In this document: in pieces, positions 15,277 to 21,748 of the stretch | Numbering within the stretch: the stretch's first letter is position 1 | Layout of the letters: the number at the start of each line of letters is the position of its first letter | Source of the DNA: Ruminococcus sp. | GTDB lineage: Bacteria > Bacillota > Clostridia > Lachnospirales > Lachnospiraceae | Reading direction: 5' to 3' | DNA: 35,222 bases | Assembly: GCA_020024635.1 (NCBI GenBank) | Contig: JAHHTL010000024.1 | Span: forward strand, 1-35,222 | The notes under the pieces: model-generated | Databases searched by the model: none | The model's input: the letters and a program-made list of their open reading frames with translations, nothing else | What the model was told of the DNA's origin: nothing | Translations under genes and position numbers: made by a program

Positions 15277-15885
15277 ATGGAAGAACGAATTATATTTGCA
15301 ACAGGCAATCAGCATAAGATGGAAGAAATCAAAGAAATTTTAAAAGATCTAAACATGCCAATCTATTCTATGAAAGAAGTTGGAATCGACATTGATATAG
15401 AAGAAAATGGCGTTACATTTGAAGAAAACGCCATGATCAAAGCAGAGGCAATTGCCAAACTTCTTCCAAATGACATTATTCTTGCAGATGATTCTGGACT
15501 AGAGATTGATTACTTAGATAAAGCGCCGGGAGTATATTCCGCAAGATTTGGAGGAAGAGATACTTCATATGAGATTAAAAATCAAATGCTGCTAGATAAG
15601 TTAGAAGGAGTCCCACAAGAAAAGCGAACAGCCAGATTTGTTTGCGTAATTGCGGCAATCCTTCCAGATGGAAGAAAAGAATCCGTAAGAGGTACCATTG
15701 AAGGACAAATTGGGTACAAGATCGAGGGAGAGAATGGATTTGGTTACGATCCGATCTTCTATGTGCCGGAGTATGGATGTACAACTGCACAGTTAAGTCC
15801 TCAACAGAAAAATGCTTGCAGTCATAGAGGAAACGCGTTACGTGCAATCTGCAAAGTTTTGGAAACAAGGAAGTCATGCGTATGA
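15277..15885 (+). CDS. rdgB: XTP/dITP pyrophosphatase (RdgB/HAM1)
   Basis: A 202-aa house-cleaning enzyme that hydrolyses deaminated purine triphosphates (dITP, XTP) to the monophosphate and so keeps them out of DNA and RNA. It shows FATGNQHK at the N-terminus, Mg-binding ADDSGLEID (Asp71, Asp72), PGVYSARFGG, GFGYDPIF and the C-terminal SHRGNAL. Length is standard. It begins four bases after the methyltransferase stop with GAAGG/AGAGG upstream, and it overlaps the next gene. Confidence 0.96.
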   Translation: MEERIIFATGNQHKMEEIKEILKDLNMPIYSMKEVGIDIDIEENGVTFEENAMIKAEAIAKLLPNDIILADDSGLEIDYLDKAPGVYSARFGGRDTSYEIKNQMLLDKLEGVPQEKRTARFVCVIAAILPDGRKESVRGTIEGQIGYKIEGENGFGYDPIFYVPEYGCTTAQLSPQQKNACSHRGNALRAICKVLETRKSCV

Positions 15886-16364
15886 AAATACTTGTAATTA
15901 GTGATACCCATGGACAACATAAAAATTTTGATCGAATCTTAGAACAAGAACAAGCCATAGATCTGCTGATCCACCTTGGAGACGTAGAAGGAGGAGAGTT
16001 TTACATCGATGCAGTTGTGGAATGTGAAAAACATATGGTAAGAGGGAATAATGATTTTTTTTCAGATCTCCCAAAAGAAGAAGAATTCTATATCGGAAAG
16101 CATAAAGCATTTATTACCCATGGACATGCCTACAACGTCTCTTTTGGCACACAGGAGATTCGAGAGGAAGGAAAAGCAAGAGGAGCAGATCTAGTAATGT
16201 TTGGACACACGCACCGACCATTATTAGAAACGGATTCGGAAATCACAGTGTTAAATCCAGGAAGCGTTTCTTATCCAAGGCAGAATGGAAGACAGCCTTC
16301 TTACATGATTATTACCATGGATGAGAAAGAAAATCTGAAATTTGAACACCGATTTTTGACATAA
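15882..16364 (+). CDS. YfcE/MJ0936-family metallophosphoesterase
   Basis: A 160-aa calcineurin-like phosphoesterase. Metal-ligand motifs are in order: SDTHG, HLGDVEG, RGNND, THGH and FGHTH, ending with LNPGS. Start: the ATG at 15882 is eight bases after AAGGAAG, better than the ATG at 15876, which is only two bases after it; both are in frame. It is likely translationally coupled to rdgB. B. subtilis has the same rdgB-like/yfcE-like neighbourhood (ysnA-ysnB). The physiological substrate is unknown. Confidence 0.92.
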   Translation: MKILVISDTHGQHKNFDRILEQEQAIDLLIHLGDVEGGEFYIDAVVECEKHMVRGNNDFFSDLPKEEEFYIGKHKAFITHGHAYNVSFGTQEIREEGKARGADLVMFGHTHRPLLETDSEITVLNPGSVSYPRQNGRQPSYMIITMDEKENLKFEHRFLT

Positions 16365-16371
16365 AAAGTTC

Positions 16372-16403
16372 AGAAAACGGCGTATTTACGCCGTTTTCTA
16401 AGA
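16372..16403 (+). terminator. Terminator after the phosphoesterase gene
   Basis: A perfect 13-bp stem (16372-16384 with 16387-16399, AGAAAACGGCGTA arms) with T residues in the descending arm. It insulates the tRNA operon. Confidence 0.85.
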
Positions 16404-16428
16404 AAATTAAAAAAAATAAAAAAAGTTG

Positions 16429-16457
16429 TTGACATTTCAAAAAACGTATTATATAAT
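16429..16457 (+). promoter_or_regulatory. Consensus sigma-A promoter of the tRNA operon
   Basis: Perfect TTGACA (16429-16434), 17-bp spacer, perfect TATAAT (16452-16457). Transcription should start near 16464, 45 bases before tRNA-Pro. Confidence 0.95.
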
Positions 16458-16508
16458 AAGTCTTGTGTTGAGGGAACAGCAACAACACAGAAGCGAAAAA
16501 ATGAATAA

Positions 16509-16583
16509 CGGGGTGTGGCTCAGCTTGGCTAGAGCGCCTGGTTTGGGACCAGGAGGTCGCAGGTTCGAATCCTGTCACCCCGA
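16509..16583 (+). tRNA. tRNA-Pro(TGG)
   Basis: A 75-nt cloverleaf. CGGGGTG/CACCCCG acceptor, anticodon loop TTTGGGA giving TGG, T loop TTCGAAT, discriminator A. First gene of the seven-tRNA operon. CCA is not encoded. Confidence 0.97.
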
Positions 16584-16587
16584 TTGT

Positions 16588-16658
16588 GCGGGTGTAGTTC
16601 AATGGTAGAACACTAGCCTTCCAAGCTAGATACGTGGGTTCGATTCCCATCACCCGCT
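16588..16658 (+). tRNA. tRNA-Gly(TCC)
   Basis: A 71-nt cloverleaf. GCGGGTG/CACCCGC acceptor, anticodon loop CTTCCAA giving TCC, T loop TTCGATT, discriminator T. Only four bases follow tRNA-Pro. Confidence 0.97.
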
Positions 16659-16705
16659 TTCTTACAGCAAAAATGTAAGGAAACGATGAAAAATGGATCT
16701 CGTGT

Positions 16706-16779
16706 GAGTCTGTAGCTCAGCTGGATAGAGCAACGGCCTTCTAAGCCGTAGGTCGGGGGTTCGAATCCCTTCAGGCTCG
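16706..16779 (+). tRNA. tRNA-Arg(TCT)
   Basis: A 74-nt cloverleaf. GAGTCTG/CAGGCTC acceptor with one wobble, anticodon loop CTTCTAA giving TCT (reads AGA/AGG), T loop TTCGAAT, discriminator G. A 47-base spacer with a weak TTAC/GTAA hairpin separates it from tRNA-Gly. Confidence 0.97.
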
Positions 16780-16783
16780 TTAT

Positions 16784-16858
16784 GGTGGGTATGGTGCAGT
16801 TGGTTAGCGCGCCAGATTGTGGTTCTGGATATCGTGGGTTCGAGTCCCACTATCCACC
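16784..16858 (+). tRNA. tRNA-His(GTG)
   Basis: A 75-nt cloverleaf including the extra 5' G typical of tRNA-His (16784), which pairs with C at 16858. GTGGGTA/TATCCAC acceptor, anticodon loop TTGTGGT giving GTG, T loop TTCGAGT. Confidence 0.97.
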
Positions 16859-16893
16859 TTGTTTTATTCTAAAGAATGAGCAGAGGTCATTAA

Positions 16894-16965
16894 TGGGCTA
16901 TCGCCAAGCGGTAAGGCACAGGACTTTGACTCCTGCATTCGCTGGTTCGAATCCAGCTAGCCCAG
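16894..16965 (+). tRNA. tRNA-Gln(TTG)
   Basis: A 72-nt cloverleaf. TGGGCTA/TAGCCCA acceptor, with the U1-A72 pair usual for tRNA-Gln, anticodon loop CTTTGAC giving TTG, discriminator G. Confidence 0.97.
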
Positions 16966-16999
16966 TTTTCACAGATACTGTGAAGGAACAATAAAATAA

Positions 17000-17072
17000 G
17001 GGCGTGTAGCTCAGTTGGTAGAGCACTTGACTTTTAATCAAGTTGTCCGGGGTTCGAATCCCCGCACGCTCA
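17000..17072 (+). tRNA. tRNA-Lys(TTT)
   Basis: A 73-nt cloverleaf. GGGCGTG/CACGCTC acceptor with one G-U pair, anticodon loop CTTTTAA giving TTT, T loop TTCGAAT, discriminator A. A terminator-like hairpin begins three bases downstream. Confidence 0.97.
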
Positions 17073-17074
17073 TT

Positions 17075-17103
17075 AGAACAAGCAAAGGCTTGTTCTATTT
17101 TTT
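17075..17103 (+). terminator. Internal terminator between tRNA-Lys and tRNA-Leu
   Basis: A perfect 9-bp stem (17075-17083 AGAACAAGC with 17088-17096), 4-base loop, then ATTTTTTT. It has the full form of an intrinsic terminator, yet tRNA-Leu begins only ten bases later with no room for a promoter. Confidence 0.85.
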
Positions 17104-17113
17104 ACAATAGCAT

Positions 17114-17193
17114 GCGGATGTGGCGGAACTGGCAGACGCGCTAGACTTAGGATCTAGTGGGAGACCGTGCAGGTTCGATTCCTGTCATCCGCA
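17114..17193 (+). tRNA. tRNA-Leu(TAG)
   Basis: An 80-nt class II tRNA with a variable arm. GCGGATG/CATCCGC acceptor, anticodon loop CTTAGGA giving TAG, T loop TTCGATT, discriminator A. It must be reached by readthrough of the terminator at 17075-17103. Confidence 0.95.
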
Positions 17194-17201
17194 GTTATAA
17201 G

Positions 17202-17242
17202 GTCGTGGTTCTTGAAAATATCAAGGGTTGCGGCTTTTTTTT
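17202..17242 (+). terminator. Operon terminator with G-U-rich stem
   Basis: 17202-17214 pairs with 17222-17234 over 13 bp, where every departure from Watson-Crick pairing is a G-U wobble. An eight-T run follows. The opposite-strand RNA would carry A-C mismatches instead, so the terminator works in one direction only. Confidence 0.85.
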
Positions 17243-17290
17243 GTACAGAATTCTATTATGAAGAGTGAGACAGGCAAAAGAGAAGTTTTA

Positions 17291-17332
17291 AGTCCCCCTC
17301 CAAAGAGAAAGAATACTCTTTAAAGGGGGACT
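17291..17332 (-). terminator. Hairpin at the 3' end of the phosphofructokinase gene
   Basis: AGTCCCCCT and AGGGGGACT form a 9-bp outer stem, with an inner 6-bp AAAGAG/CTCTTT stem. The minus-strand tail is moderately T-rich. It lies 8 bases past the stop codon. Confidence 0.7.
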
Positions 17333-17339
17333 AGACTTC

Positions 17340-18563
17340 TTATTTTCTATATGCAAATTTTGGAACGCCATCTTCCATAGGAATGGTAACTTCCCCTTGG
17401 ATCAATGGCTTTGCGTAGGAGATAAATGCATCAGTAACATCGGTACCCTCTTCATTGATCCACTCCAAAGGAACCGGTTTTTCCTGATTACAAATGACAT
17501 TTACATCCGAGGTTACATAGTCTATAAGATAGGCGCTGCCTTCCTGACGTTTCAAGGAAATCATTTTTCCGGTACTGCCTTCCAAGGCGGCTTTTACGGC
17601 AAAAGCGCCAGAAGCAATCGCTTCTTTATGATCCGTCTTTGAAAGCATCGAAGAAGAACATCTTTGGCATACATTTAATTCAATGGAGCGTACCTTTACT
17701 CCAAGACGCTCTTTTACAAGGTTTTCCAAATATTTTCCAGAGCCTGTGAGCATTTTATGACCAAAGGCATCGACACCTACATCACTTGCAAGTTCACAGA
17801 TAAAAGTACCATTTTTATCATGGATCCCTTCAGAAATGCAAACAACAAGATTGGAAGTCGTCTCAAGTGAAGTGCGAACCTTCTCAATAAAAGCATCTTG
17901 ATCAAAGTTAGTTTCCGGAAGATAGATCAGAACCGGATTATCTCCCTTAAACTTACGAGCCAGTGCGCTTGCACCAGTCAGCCAACCGGCATGACGTCCC
18001 ATAATCTCTACGATGGTTACCGACTTTTTGTTGTCGTAAACAGAGGCGTCAACAGAAATTTCACGAACAGTGGAAGCAATGTATTTTGCAGCACTTCCAA
18101 ATCCAGGTGTGTGGTCAGTTTCCACAAGATCGTTGTCGATTGTTTTTGGAACCCCGATGACACGAATATCACTGTTGATTATTTCCGCATATCGAGAAAG
18201 CTTACTTACCGTGTCCATAGAGTCGTTTCCACCAATATAAAAGAAATAACCGATATTTAACGCGTTTAATTTTTCAAATAATACAGGATACACACCATCT
18301 GTTAAGTCTTCAGGCAGCTTGTAGCGGCAAGAACCCAGATAAGAACCAGGGGTGGTTTTTATAAGTTCAAGTTCACCGGAAAGTTCAAAAGGCTTCAGAT
18401 CAATATATTGATCTGAGAGAAATCCTTCCACTCCATTGATCATCCCATATACGGAACCAAAAGAATCCTCATGATTCAAAGCCTCATACGCTACACCATA
18501 TAAGCTGGCGTTGATCACGGCCGTTGGTCCTCCAGATTGTCCAATAATAACATTCTTTTTCAT
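17340..18563 (-). CDS. pfp: Phosphofructokinase of the PPi-dependent type
   Basis: A 407-aa enzyme that phosphorylates fructose 6-phosphate to fructose 1,6-bisphosphate. Two diagnostic positions point to pyrophosphate rather than ATP: Asp114 in GGNDS, where ATP enzymes have Gly (GGDGS), and Lys140 in PKTIDND, where ATP enzymes have Gly (PGTIDND). The catalytic TIDND (141-145) and MGRHAGWL are intact. The start is the ATG at 18563, seven bases after GGAGG; an upstream in-frame extension of 53 residues has no ribosome site. A PPi enzyme would make this glycolytic step reversible and save ATP. The phosphoryl donor is predicted, not shown. Confidence 0.93.
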   Translation of the reverse strand: MKKNVIIGQSGGPTAVINASLYGVAYEALNHEDSFGSVYGMINGVEGFLSDQYIDLKPFELSGELELIKTTPGSYLGSCRYKLPEDLTDGVYPVLFEKLNALNIGYFFYIGGNDSMDTVSKLSRYAEIINSDIRVIGVPKTIDNDLVETDHTPGFGSAAKYIASTVREISVDASVYDNKKSVTIVEIMGRHAGWLTGASALARKFKGDNPVLIYLPETNFDQDAFIEKVRTSLETTSNLVVCISEGIHDKNGTFICELASDVGVDAFGHKMLTGSGKYLENLVKERLGVKVRSIELNVCQRCSSSMLSKTDHKEAIASGAFAVKAALEGSTGKMISLKRQEGSAYLIDYVTSDVNVICNQEKPVPLEWINEEGTDVTDAFISYAKPLIQGEVTIPMEDGVPKFAYRK

Positions 18564-18589
18564 AAAAAACCTCCATGTGTTTGAAATAC

Positions 18590-18620
18590 AGTATACTTTA
18601 CCATAACTATAAGGTATAAT
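18590..18620. promoter_or_regulatory. Back-to-back divergent promoters of pfp and the glycosyltransferase gene
   Basis: Plus strand: TATAAT at 18615-18620 with a poor -35. Minus strand: TATACT (complement of 18590-18595) with a poor -35. At 17-bp spacing, each -10 falls on the other promoter's -35 position. Confidence 0.5.
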
Positions 18621-18661
18621 AAGAAAAAAAACAATATAAACAGACAGGGGCGAAGAAAAAT

Positions 18662-19678
18662 ATGAAATATATTTCGTTTGCAATTCCATGTTATAACTCG
18701 GAAGCATACATGAGCAAAGCAATCGACTCTATTTTAGTAGGTGGCGAAGACGTAGAGATTATCATTGTAAATGATGGATCTGTCGATCATACGAAAAAAA
18801 TCGGAAAGAAGTATGCAGAGCAGTATCCCTCCATCGTAAAATTAGTAAACAAAGAAAACGGAGGACATGGAGATGCGGTTAATGCAGGACTTCGGCATGC
18901 AACAGGAAAATACTTTAAAGTTGTAGACAGCGATGACTGGGTGGAAGAAGAATCCCTACATAAGTTACTAGAATTGGTCAAAGGATTTGTAAATTCAGAA
19001 GCAATGGTGGATATGATCGTATCCAATTATGTATATGAAAAAGTAGGGATGGAACATAAAAAAGTAATTCACTATCGAAACGTACTTCCGCAAAATCAAA
19101 TTTTTCATTGGGAAGATATCGGACGTTTTCGGTTGGATCAATATATCTTGATGCATTCAGTTTTATACCGTACCGACTTACTAAAGCTGTGTCAATTAGA
19201 ATTACCAAAGCATACATTTTATGTGGACAATATCTATGTATACTACCCATTACCACATGTGCGTAATATTTACTATTTAGATGTTGATTTTTATCGGTAC
19301 TTTATAGGACGTGAAGACCAGTCGGTAAATGAAAAAGTAATGATCAGTAGAATCGATCAACAGATATTTGTCACCAAAAGTATGATCGGAATGTATCAGA
19401 TGAAGCTAATTGCAAGCAAAAAGCTTCGCAGGTATATGATGAATTATCTGGCGATCATGATGACCGTTTCCTCCATACTGTGCATAAGATCAAAGGACAA
19501 GGAGAATCTCAAGAAAAAAGACGAATTGTGGAACCACCTTAAAAAGACAGATTATAAAACCTATTTCAAAATCAGATATGGTATTTTAGGGCAGAGCATG
19601 AATTTGCCCGGCAGATCCGGACGAAAAGTATCTTCTATGGCATACAGTGTTGCAAGAAGAATTATCGGTTTTAATTAA
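18662..19678 (+). CDS. Family 2 glycosyltransferase
   Basis: A 338-aa GT-A fold glycosyltransferase. N-terminal FAIPCYNSEAYM, nucleotide-binding NDGS (Asp38) and the metal-binding DSDDW motif (Asp89-Asp92) are present, with GGHGDAVNAGL between them. The C-terminal third is basic, and I see no strong membrane anchor. Sugar donor and acceptor are unknown. It is divergent from pfp with no other glycan genes adjacent. The subtilase gene follows 63 bases later without an obvious terminator, so the two could share a transcript. Confidence 0.9.
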   Translation: MKYISFAIPCYNSEAYMSKAIDSILVGGEDVEIIIVNDGSVDHTKKIGKKYAEQYPSIVKLVNKENGGHGDAVNAGLRHATGKYFKVVDSDDWVEEESLHKLLELVKGFVNSEAMVDMIVSNYVYEKVGMEHKKVIHYRNVLPQNQIFHWEDIGRFRLDQYILMHSVLYRTDLLKLCQLELPKHTFYVDNIYVYYPLPHVRNIYYLDVDFYRYFIGREDQSVNEKVMISRIDQQIFVTKSMIGMYQMKLIASKKLRRYMMNYLAIMMTVSSILCIRSKDKENLKKKDELWNHLKKTDYKTYFKIRYGILGQSMNLPGRSGRKVSSMAYSVARRIIGFN

Positions 19679-19741
19679 AAGGCATAGTTTATCATCCATA
19701 TTTCATATGATTATCCAGAAAGGATAGAAGGAAGCGGAAAT

Positions 19742-21499
19742 ATGGATGATTTTTTAACGAGCCAAAAAGCGGAAAATTTGCTCAATCTTGCCCTAGAAGC
19801 TACCAAAGAAGAACGAGCGAAATCATTGGAATTAAATGTAGGATATGATGCTGCGGAAAAAGAGTGGGATCTGATCGTGAAATATTCAGATGATCTAGAC
19901 GCAATTCGAGGGGTATCTACATCCGTTACAGAACTTTTAAATGAATATGCCATTGTGACCATCAAAGAATCAAAAATACCCGAACTAATTAGGCTTACCC
20001 AAACAGAATACATAGAAAAACCAAAACAACTCTTTTTTCAGGCGGATTCTGGTCGAAACGCATCATGCGTGAATGCTGTTTATAAACCACCCTTTTCCTT
20101 ATCCGGAGAGGGCGTTTTAATTGCGATTATTGATAGTGGAATCGATTATTCACATCCCGCCTTTAGAAAGGAAGATGGAACAACAAGAATACTAGCATTG
20201 TGGGATCAATCCATTCCGGGAAATCCACCAAAAGGATATCGCAGTGGAACTGAGTACACAGAAGAAGAAATCAACCAAGCACTTCAGTACCCCAAAGGGC
20301 CACAGCGAGAGAACATTGTTCCTAGCAAAGACATTTCGGGACATGGAACCGCAGTGGCAGGAGTGGCAGCAGGCAACGGGGCTGGAAGCGAAGGAGGACA
20401 ATACAAAGGGATTGCGCCGAAAAGTTCACTTTTGGTTGTGAAAATGGGAAAAAGTCAAGAAGGAGGCTTCCCAAGAACCATTGAATTAATGGAAGGGGTT
20501 GATTATGCGATTAAGAAGGCATTGGAATATAAATTGCCTGTGGTCGTGAACATTAGCTTTGGAAACTCCTATGGTCCTCATGACGGAACTGCGTTGGTGG
20601 AACGATTTTTAGATGATATATCCAACTATTGGAAAACTGTGATTTGTGTGGGAAGTGGAAACGAAGGAAACAGTGCAGGACATACAGAAGGCGTTTTAAA
20701 GGAGGGGAAGGAACAAGAAATCGAAGTCGGGATTCAAAAGCTGGAAACTTCTGTAAATATTCAAGTATGGAAAGAATATGTTGACACCATAGAAGTGAGC
20801 GTGATCAGCCCATCTGGAGAGATTGCAGGACCATTTAAAAGCTACTTAGGCCCACAAAGATTTGTGATTGGAGGGACAGAGCTACTGATATACTATGGAG
20901 AACCAGGACCTTACAGTGTGAAACAAGAGATTTACATTGATTTTCTTCCGGTGGAAACCTATCTGGACAGTGGGATTTGGAAAATCAAACTCACCCCCGG
21001 AAAGTTGGTCACAGGAGTTTATAAGATGTGGCTTCCGACACAAAGCGTGTTAAATGCAGGAACTGCATTTCTACTTCCAGCTAGCGAAAATACACTCACC
21101 ATTCCCTCTACCGCACGTCGAGTGATTACCGTAGGAGCCTACAACTCCCTTACGTTTAGCTATGCAGATTTTTCTGGAAGAGGAACAGAAGAAATCACAA
21201 TATGGAACGATCTGCAAAAGCCAGATGTGGCAGCTCCCGGTGTAGGAATCGTTTCCACGGCAGTGTCAGGCGGTTACAGCACCTATACAGGAACCTCATT
21301 TGCAACCCCCTTTGTAACAGGCGCAGCAGCCCTTTTAATGGAATGGGGGATTGGAAGAGGCAATGATCCTTATCTGTACGGAGAAAAGGTGAAAGCCTAC
21401 ATCAGAAAAGGGGCGCAAAAGCTGGCAGGATACGACAAATGGCCCAATAATCAGTTGGGATTTGGAACGTTATGCATTAGAGAAAATTTCCCAAATTAA
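19742..21499 (+). CDS. Csp-like S8 family subtilisin protease
   Basis: A 585-aa subtilase with an intact catalytic triad: Asp131 (IDSGIDYSH), His201 (SGHGTAVAG) and Ser519 (GTSFATP). An N-terminal prodomain-like segment covers about 1-100. A long insertion between His and Ser (about 320-470) fits the jelly-roll domain of the clostridial Csp proteases, which process the spore cortex hydrolase SleC. No signal peptide is visible. The similarity suggests spore germination, but no sleC or other spore gene is nearby, so this is inference. GAAGGAAG precedes the ATG. Confidence 0.88.
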   Translation: MDDFLTSQKAENLLNLALEATKEERAKSLELNVGYDAAEKEWDLIVKYSDDLDAIRGVSTSVTELLNEYAIVTIKESKIPELIRLTQTEYIEKPKQLFFQADSGRNASCVNAVYKPPFSLSGEGVLIAIIDSGIDYSHPAFRKEDGTTRILALWDQSIPGNPPKGYRSGTEYTEEEINQALQYPKGPQRENIVPSKDISGHGTAVAGVAAGNGAGSEGGQYKGIAPKSSLLVVKMGKSQEGGFPRTIELMEGVDYAIKKALEYKLPVVVNISFGNSYGPHDGTALVERFLDDISNYWKTVICVGSGNEGNSAGHTEGVLKEGKEQEIEVGIQKLETSVNIQVWKEYVDTIEVSVISPSGEIAGPFKSYLGPQRFVIGGTELLIYYGEPGPYSVKQEIYIDFLPVETYLDSGIWKIKLTPGKLVTGVYKMWLPTQSVLNAGTAFLLPASENTLTIPSTARRVITVGAYNSLTFSYADFSGRGTEEITIWNDLQKPDVAAPGVGIVSTAVSGGYSTYTGTSFATPFVTGAAALLMEWGIGRGNDPYLYGEKVKAYIRKGAQKLAGYDKWPNNQLGFGTLCIRENFPN

Positions 21500-21538
21500 A
21501 CACCAAATCACGAAAAAGAAAATTTTTAATATAATTAT

Positions 21539-21567
21539 TTGACAAAATCTGGAAATAATGATATGGT
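21539..21567 (+). promoter_or_regulatory. Promoter of the chemoreceptor gene
   Basis: TTGACA (21539-21544), 17-bp spacer, TATGGT (21562-21567). It predicts a long leader of about 175 bases. Confidence 0.65.
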
Positions 21568-21601
21568 ACATGATGAAATAGAGATAGCCGTCGTTATATT
21601 T

Positions 21602-21709
21602 AACCTTAATTTAAGCGTATTTTTTAGTTAAGGTGAGAATTATAGTGGGGGTTCTTCTTGGGTTAAGGTAAATTAACTTACTTTACTTGTAAAATTTAAG
21701 TGGTAAGGT
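21602..21709 (+). repeat. TTAAGGT repeats in the chemoreceptor leader
   Basis: GTTAAGGT occurs at 21627-21634 and 21662-21669, GGTAAGGT at 21702-21709, and the inverse AACCTTAA at 21602-21609. The first direct copy can pair with the inverse copy to form a hairpin. The set spans most of the predicted untranslated leader. Confidence 0.6.
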
Positions 21710-21748
21710 AAAATATAATTTATACAAAAGAAAAGGAGAAGAGGACTT

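Noticed and set aside
16312..16994. Several short frames across the tRNA genes
   Set aside because: They are translations of tRNA sequence; the cloverleaf genes explain them fully.
21568..21748. c-di-GMP or other known riboswitch before the chemoreceptor gene
   Set aside because: None of the conserved cores of GEMM or other riboswitch classes that I know are present.
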